Assembly (NCBI GenBank): GCA_020430675.1
Contig: JAGQJJ010000076.1
Location: forward strand, 1 to 10,515
Source of the DNA: Myxococcales bacterium
GTDB lineage: Bacteria; Myxococcota; Bradymonadia; UBA7976; UBA1532
Direction: 5' to 3'
DNA: 10,515 bases
The translations under genes and the position numbers were made by a program. How positions within the stretch are numbered: position 1 is the stretch's first letter; each line of letters starts with the position of its first letter. Positions 8,183-10,515 of the stretch are shown one piece after another. The notes under the pieces are model-generated. The model did no database searches. It was given only the letters and a program-made list of their open reading frames with translations, and had not been told where the DNA came from.

Positions 8183-8929
8183 CTACTCGACCGTGTCGGC
8201 CGACGGCGCCAACGTGCGGTAGAAGAGCTGCACCCCCGCGAGGCGGTAGGGCGTCTTGCTGCCCGCCGAGGCGTTGTTGTAGATGAACAGCGTCACCTTC
8301 TGGGCCTCATCCTTGCCGGCGATCTGCTCGGTCAGGTTCCACGTCTCAACCCGCAACGAGTCATCGGCCGAGCGCGGCGGCGCATACCGGCCGGCCAGCG
8401 TATTCGGGCCGAAGGTCATGGTGATATAGCAGCCGGTTCCATCGCCGCCGGGCCCATGGGTCAGCGCCAGCTCGGCCTCGCGAATATGCGGCGGCAGCGT
8501 GTATTCGATCTTGATCGTCGCCCCTGGCGCAAAGTGATGGGCGCCGCCCTTGCTCTCGACCGATCCGCCCAGCTCCACGACCGCGGTGTCGGAAGCGCGT
8601 GGCGTCGGCCCGAAGAGGTCGACCAGCATGACCTGATAGTCGCTGATCTTGGGCCGATCGGCCCGCAAGCCCGCGCCGCCCGACTGCGCCCGCTCGCATT
8701 GCCGGCCCTCGAAGTCGCAGGCCATCTCGCAGTCGCGGCCATCGACCAGCCGGTCGCAGCGGCTCATGCAGGTGTCGCGCTCGGCGCTGCACGTGCCGGT
8801 CACCGTCGAGAACCCCACGGCGCTCGAACAGCTCACCGCCAGCCCCGCAAGCGCCGCCAGCAGCAGCAGGCGGGCGAGCCGCCCCTCCCCTTGCCGGCCG
8901 TATGCGCCCTTGCCGCTTGCATCTGTCAC
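8183..8929 (-). CDS. Cysteine-rich lipoprotein with a beta-sandwich-like domain
   Basis: This is a predicted lipoprotein of 248 residues and unknown function. I choose the GTG at 8929 as start because GGGGAGG lies six bases before it; an in-frame ATG at 8965 would add 12 residues without a comparable site. The N-terminus is polar and basic for about 20 residues, followed by LLLLAALAGLAVS and Cys34, the likely lipidated residue (lipobox L-A-V-S-C). A compact cysteine module follows: C47, C54, C58, C67, C71, C78, with spacing x6, x3, x8, x3, x6, which reads the same in both directions. Residues about 95-240 look all-beta ('YQVMLVDLFG', 'TIKIEYTLP', 'KVTLFIYNN', 'AGVQLFYRTL') with one further cysteine, C167. 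The gene runs opposite to the Asp-box propeller gene with only 55 bases between the two start codons, so they probably share a control region. The coding call rests on the signal peptide, the ribosome site and the cysteine pattern, and is preferred over the overlapping long shadow frames. Confidence 0.82.
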   Translation of the reverse strand: MTDASGKGAYGRQGEGRLARLLLLAALAGLAVSCSSAVGFSTVTGTCSAERDTCMSRCDRLVDGRDCEMACDFEGRQCERAQSGGAGLRADRPKISDYQVMLVDLFGPTPRASDTAVVELGGSVESKGGAHHFAPGATIKIEYTLPPHIREAELALTHGPGGDGTGCYITMTFGPNTLAGRYAPPRSADDSLRVETWNLTEQIAGKDEAQKVTLFIYNNASAGSKTPYRLAGVQLFYRTLAPSADTVE

Positions 8930-8984
8930 GCCGCGCCTCCCCAATGGACGAGTTGCATCGCGCATTGTGAACGAGCGGAGACCG
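8930..8984. promoter_or_regulatory. Divergent control region
   Basis: These 55 bases separate the start codons of two divergently oriented exported-protein genes and must hold, or overlap, both promoters. I see TTGCAT and TTGTGA-like hexamers but no convincing -35/-10 pair. A short inverted repeat CAATG/CATTG (8942-8946 and 8963-8967) is present but too short to call an operator. Confidence 0.45.
8936..8942 (-). promoter_or_regulatory. Strong ribosome binding site for the GTG start at 8929
   Basis: On the minus strand GGGGAGG is followed after six bases by GTG. It is the best Shine-Dalgarno match in the window and decides the start of the lipoprotein gene. Confidence 0.75.
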
Positions 8985-10274
8985 ATGAGAAAGCCACTCG
9001 CCCTGCTGCTGCTGCTGTTCGCGCTGACCGGCCCGGCGTTTGCCCACCTTGGCGAGCCGCTCGTGCAGAACATCACCTTTCCCGCCAACCGGCCCGAGAC
9101 GGTCTTTGTGGTGATCGACAACGTGGGCCTGCTCGCTGGCGACGCCGGCCGCTTCACCTGGTTGTGCGACGAGGCGATCACCGCCTTCCCCGGCCTGAAC
9201 GGCATCGCCGCCATCGACGGCGCGGGCGAGGTCTTTGTCGCCGCGACGCGCCAGGGCGTGACGCGCTCGATCGACAACGGCTGCGGCTTCGCGGCGGTCG
9301 ACGGCCCGCTCGGCCAGCACTACGCCGCGCTGCTCAGCCCGCACCCCGGCCATGTGGGCGAGGCGGTCGTTGCCACGCAGACCATCGGCGCCAACAACGA
9401 CGTCTGGCGCACGACCGACACCGGCCTGACCTGGACGCCCGCCGGCCTCGACCTGGAAGGCCGCGCCCGAACCCTGCGCCGGGCCGAAGCCGACCCCCAG
9501 GTCATCTACCTCAGCCACACCACCGGCGCCGCCCGCAGCGACGACGGCGGCGCTTCTTTCACCCCGATCGCGCTCGGCCCGCCCGACCAGGGCATCACCG
9601 GCGCCGACTTTGAACTGCTCGCGACCGACCCCCACGACGCGCACGTCGTCTATGCGACCTTCGTGCGCTTCCCCGACTCGGCCCTTCTGCGCAGCGCCGA
9701 CGGCGGCCTGACCTGGGAGACGCTCGTCGAGTTCCCCGACGTGCCCGAGAGCCTCATCATCGGGCCCGATGGCCGCATGCTTTTGTCGATGCCTTTCGAG
9801 GGCTTGCGACGCTCGACCGACGGCGGTGCGACCTGGACCGAGGTGCCGCTGCCCGCGCAGAACCTGTGGATGTCGTGCCTGACCCGCAGTCCCGACGGAC
9901 GCATCTGGGCCTGCACGCGCCGCACCGCGCCCTGGCTGGTCGGGGTCAGCGACGATGGCGGCGACTCGTGGTCGCCGGTCTTTGCCAGCGACTTCTCCGA
10001 CATTCGCGGCGGCTGGGGCTGCGCCGCTGAGACGACAACCGCCACCAAGTGCGCCGCGGCGTGCGACCGCAGCCGGCAGAACTGCGGCACCGACGCCGGG
10101 CTGCCCGACGCGGGGCCGGTCGACGGCGGCATTCACACCGACGCGACCACCGGCCATGAGACGACCACCACCGACCCGGGCGACTGCGCCACCGTGCCCG
10201 GGCATGGCTCGCCCGGCCTTGTCGCGTGGTTCGCCCTCGTCGGGCTGGCGGTGTGCCGTCGCCGCGTTGCTTGA
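8985..10274 (+). CDS. Secreted Asp-box (BNR/sortilin-like) beta-propeller with C-terminal sorting-like tail
   Basis: This 429-residue protein is predicted to be exported and probably surface-held. The ATG at 8985 follows GGAG by four bases. Residues 1-20 are a clear signal peptide (MRKPL, a Leu run, then PAFA before His). Six Asp-box motifs (S/T-x-D-x-G-x-x-W/F) begin at residues 95, 143, 185, 237, 277 and 322, about 45 residues apart, which marks a propeller of six or seven blades. Asp boxes are structural and do not by themselves mean sialidase activity. After the propeller comes a cysteine segment C346-x9-C356-x3-C360-x6-C367. Next is a linker with 'DAGLPDAGPVDGG' and a Thr-rich stretch. 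The end is C401, a hydrophobic segment (GLVAWFALVGLAV), C424 and RRRVA, close in plan to the MYXO-CTERM (myxosortase-type) signal though not a textbook match. It is divergent from the cysteine-rich lipoprotein gene and followed after 33 bases by another lipoprotein gene. Confidence 0.88.
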   Translation: MRKPLALLLLLFALTGPAFAHLGEPLVQNITFPANRPETVFVVIDNVGLLAGDAGRFTWLCDEAITAFPGLNGIAAIDGAGEVFVAATRQGVTRSIDNGCGFAAVDGPLGQHYAALLSPHPGHVGEAVVATQTIGANNDVWRTTDTGLTWTPAGLDLEGRARTLRRAEADPQVIYLSHTTGAARSDDGGASFTPIALGPPDQGITGADFELLATDPHDAHVVYATFVRFPDSALLRSADGGLTWETLVEFPDVPESLIIGPDGRMLLSMPFEGLRRSTDGGATWTEVPLPAQNLWMSCLTRSPDGRIWACTRRTAPWLVGVSDDGGDSWSPVFASDFSDIRGGWGCAAETTTATKCAAACDRSRQNCGTDAGLPDAGPVDGGIHTDATTGHETTTTDPGDCATVPGHGSPGLVAWFALVGLAVCRRRVA

Positions 10275-10307
10275 GACCTTCCGGCCAATGGCGCCATCAT
10301 CCAAAGG

Positions 10308-10515
10308 ATGGCCCCACGCTTCGACCGCTATGCCGGCGGCCCCACCGCCGCCTTGCTCGCTTGTGCCCTGCTCGGCGGGTGCGGCGTTCCGCCGCCGGCG
10401 ACGCTGGATCCGCTCGCCGCGACGACCGCCGACCGCATCGAACAATGCGCCGAGGTCGTCGCGAAAACGCCCGATGACCACACCGCGCAGGCCTGCCTTC
10501 GCGACGGCCTGATCC
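10308..10515 (+). CDS. Lipoprotein, N-terminal part only (runs off right edge)
   Basis: An ATG at 10308 opens a frame that stays open to the end of the window (69 codons). The product begins MAPRFDRYAGG, then a hydrophobic stretch TAALLACALLGG before Cys25. L-L-G-G-C is a good lipobox, so this is very likely a lipoprotein. After the cysteine comes G-V and a proline run, then a helical-looking region with two further cysteines ('IEQCAEVV' and 'AQACLRDG'). AAAGG abuts the ATG, too close for a normal ribosome site, but no other in-frame start exists after the upstream TGA at 10272-10274. Translation may be coupled to the preceding gene, 33 bases away. The function cannot be judged from this fragment. 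Confidence 0.7.
   Translation, partial: MAPRFDRYAGGPTAALLACALLGGCGVPPPATLDPLAATTADRIEQCAEVVAKTPDDHTAQACLRDGLI

Noticed and set aside
8942..8967. CAATG/CATTG inverted repeat as an operator
   Set aside because: Five-base arms are too short to separate from chance in a single sequence.
8930..9277. Upstream extension of the minus-strand lipoprotein to 9277 or 8965
   Set aside because: The extension to 9277 overlaps the signal peptide region of the divergent gene. The GTG at 8929 has GGGGAGG at ideal distance; the ATG at 8965 has no comparable site and would lengthen an already long polar N-terminus.
9267..9971. Sialidase activity from Asp-box motifs
   Set aside because: Asp boxes are structural turns found in many non-enzymatic propellers, and I could not identify a sialidase catalytic set (Arg triad, Tyr/Glu) in the protein.
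8361..10481. Minus-strand open frame of 706 codons
   Set aside because: It overlaps two well-supported genes and the start of a third, encodes a Gly/Ala/Arg/Val-rich product without a recognisable domain, and is expected as a shadow of G+C-rich coding DNA.

Overview
By eye the window is strongly G+C-rich, with G or C in most third codon positions. It carries a dense set of exported proteins: lipoproteins, HYDIN/choice-of-anchor-D beta-sandwich arrays, a von Willebrand factor A (vWA) protein, an Asp-box beta-propeller, Asp/Gly/Ala-rich linkers after the lipidation cysteine, and a C-terminal Cys/hydrophobic/Arg tail like the MYXO-CTERM signal. This combination points to a member of the Myxococcota or a related delta-proteobacterial-type lineage. 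That is inferred from protein style, because there is no rRNA or other phylogenetic marker here.

Layout. Positions 1-8058 form a plus-strand run of five genes. First is the 3' part of a large HYDIN-array plus vWA protein, cut by the left edge. After about 80 bases comes a HYDIN-array lipoprotein (2886-4427), then a YkgJ-type cysteine-cluster protein (4435-4968), a 607-residue protein of unknown function (4973-6796), and a lipoprotein with a likely beta-propeller fold (6793-8058). The last four are separated by 7, 4 and -4 bases and look like one translationally coupled operon. A 124-base convergent gap (8059-8182) follows. A minus-strand cysteine-rich lipoprotein (8183-8929) is next. Then comes a 55-base divergent start-to-start gap and a plus-strand secreted Asp-box propeller (8985-10274). 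The start of another lipoprotein (10308 onward) runs off the right edge.

How the genes may work together. Most products are predicted to be exported or membrane-anchored, so the region looks like a cell-surface or periplasmic protein cluster. The two cytoplasmic-looking products (YkgJ-type and the 607-residue unknown) are embedded between lipoprotein genes. They are the least understood part. The divergent pair at 8183-10274 shares a short cysteine motif, which suggests related extracytoplasmic domains.

No RNA genes, CRISPR arrays, insertion sequences or phage genes were seen. Nothing here proves a new system. The most worthwhile leads are the 607-residue unknown coupled to the YkgJ gene, the shared cysteine module of the divergent pair, and an out-of-frame sorting-signal-like tail in the convergent gap.
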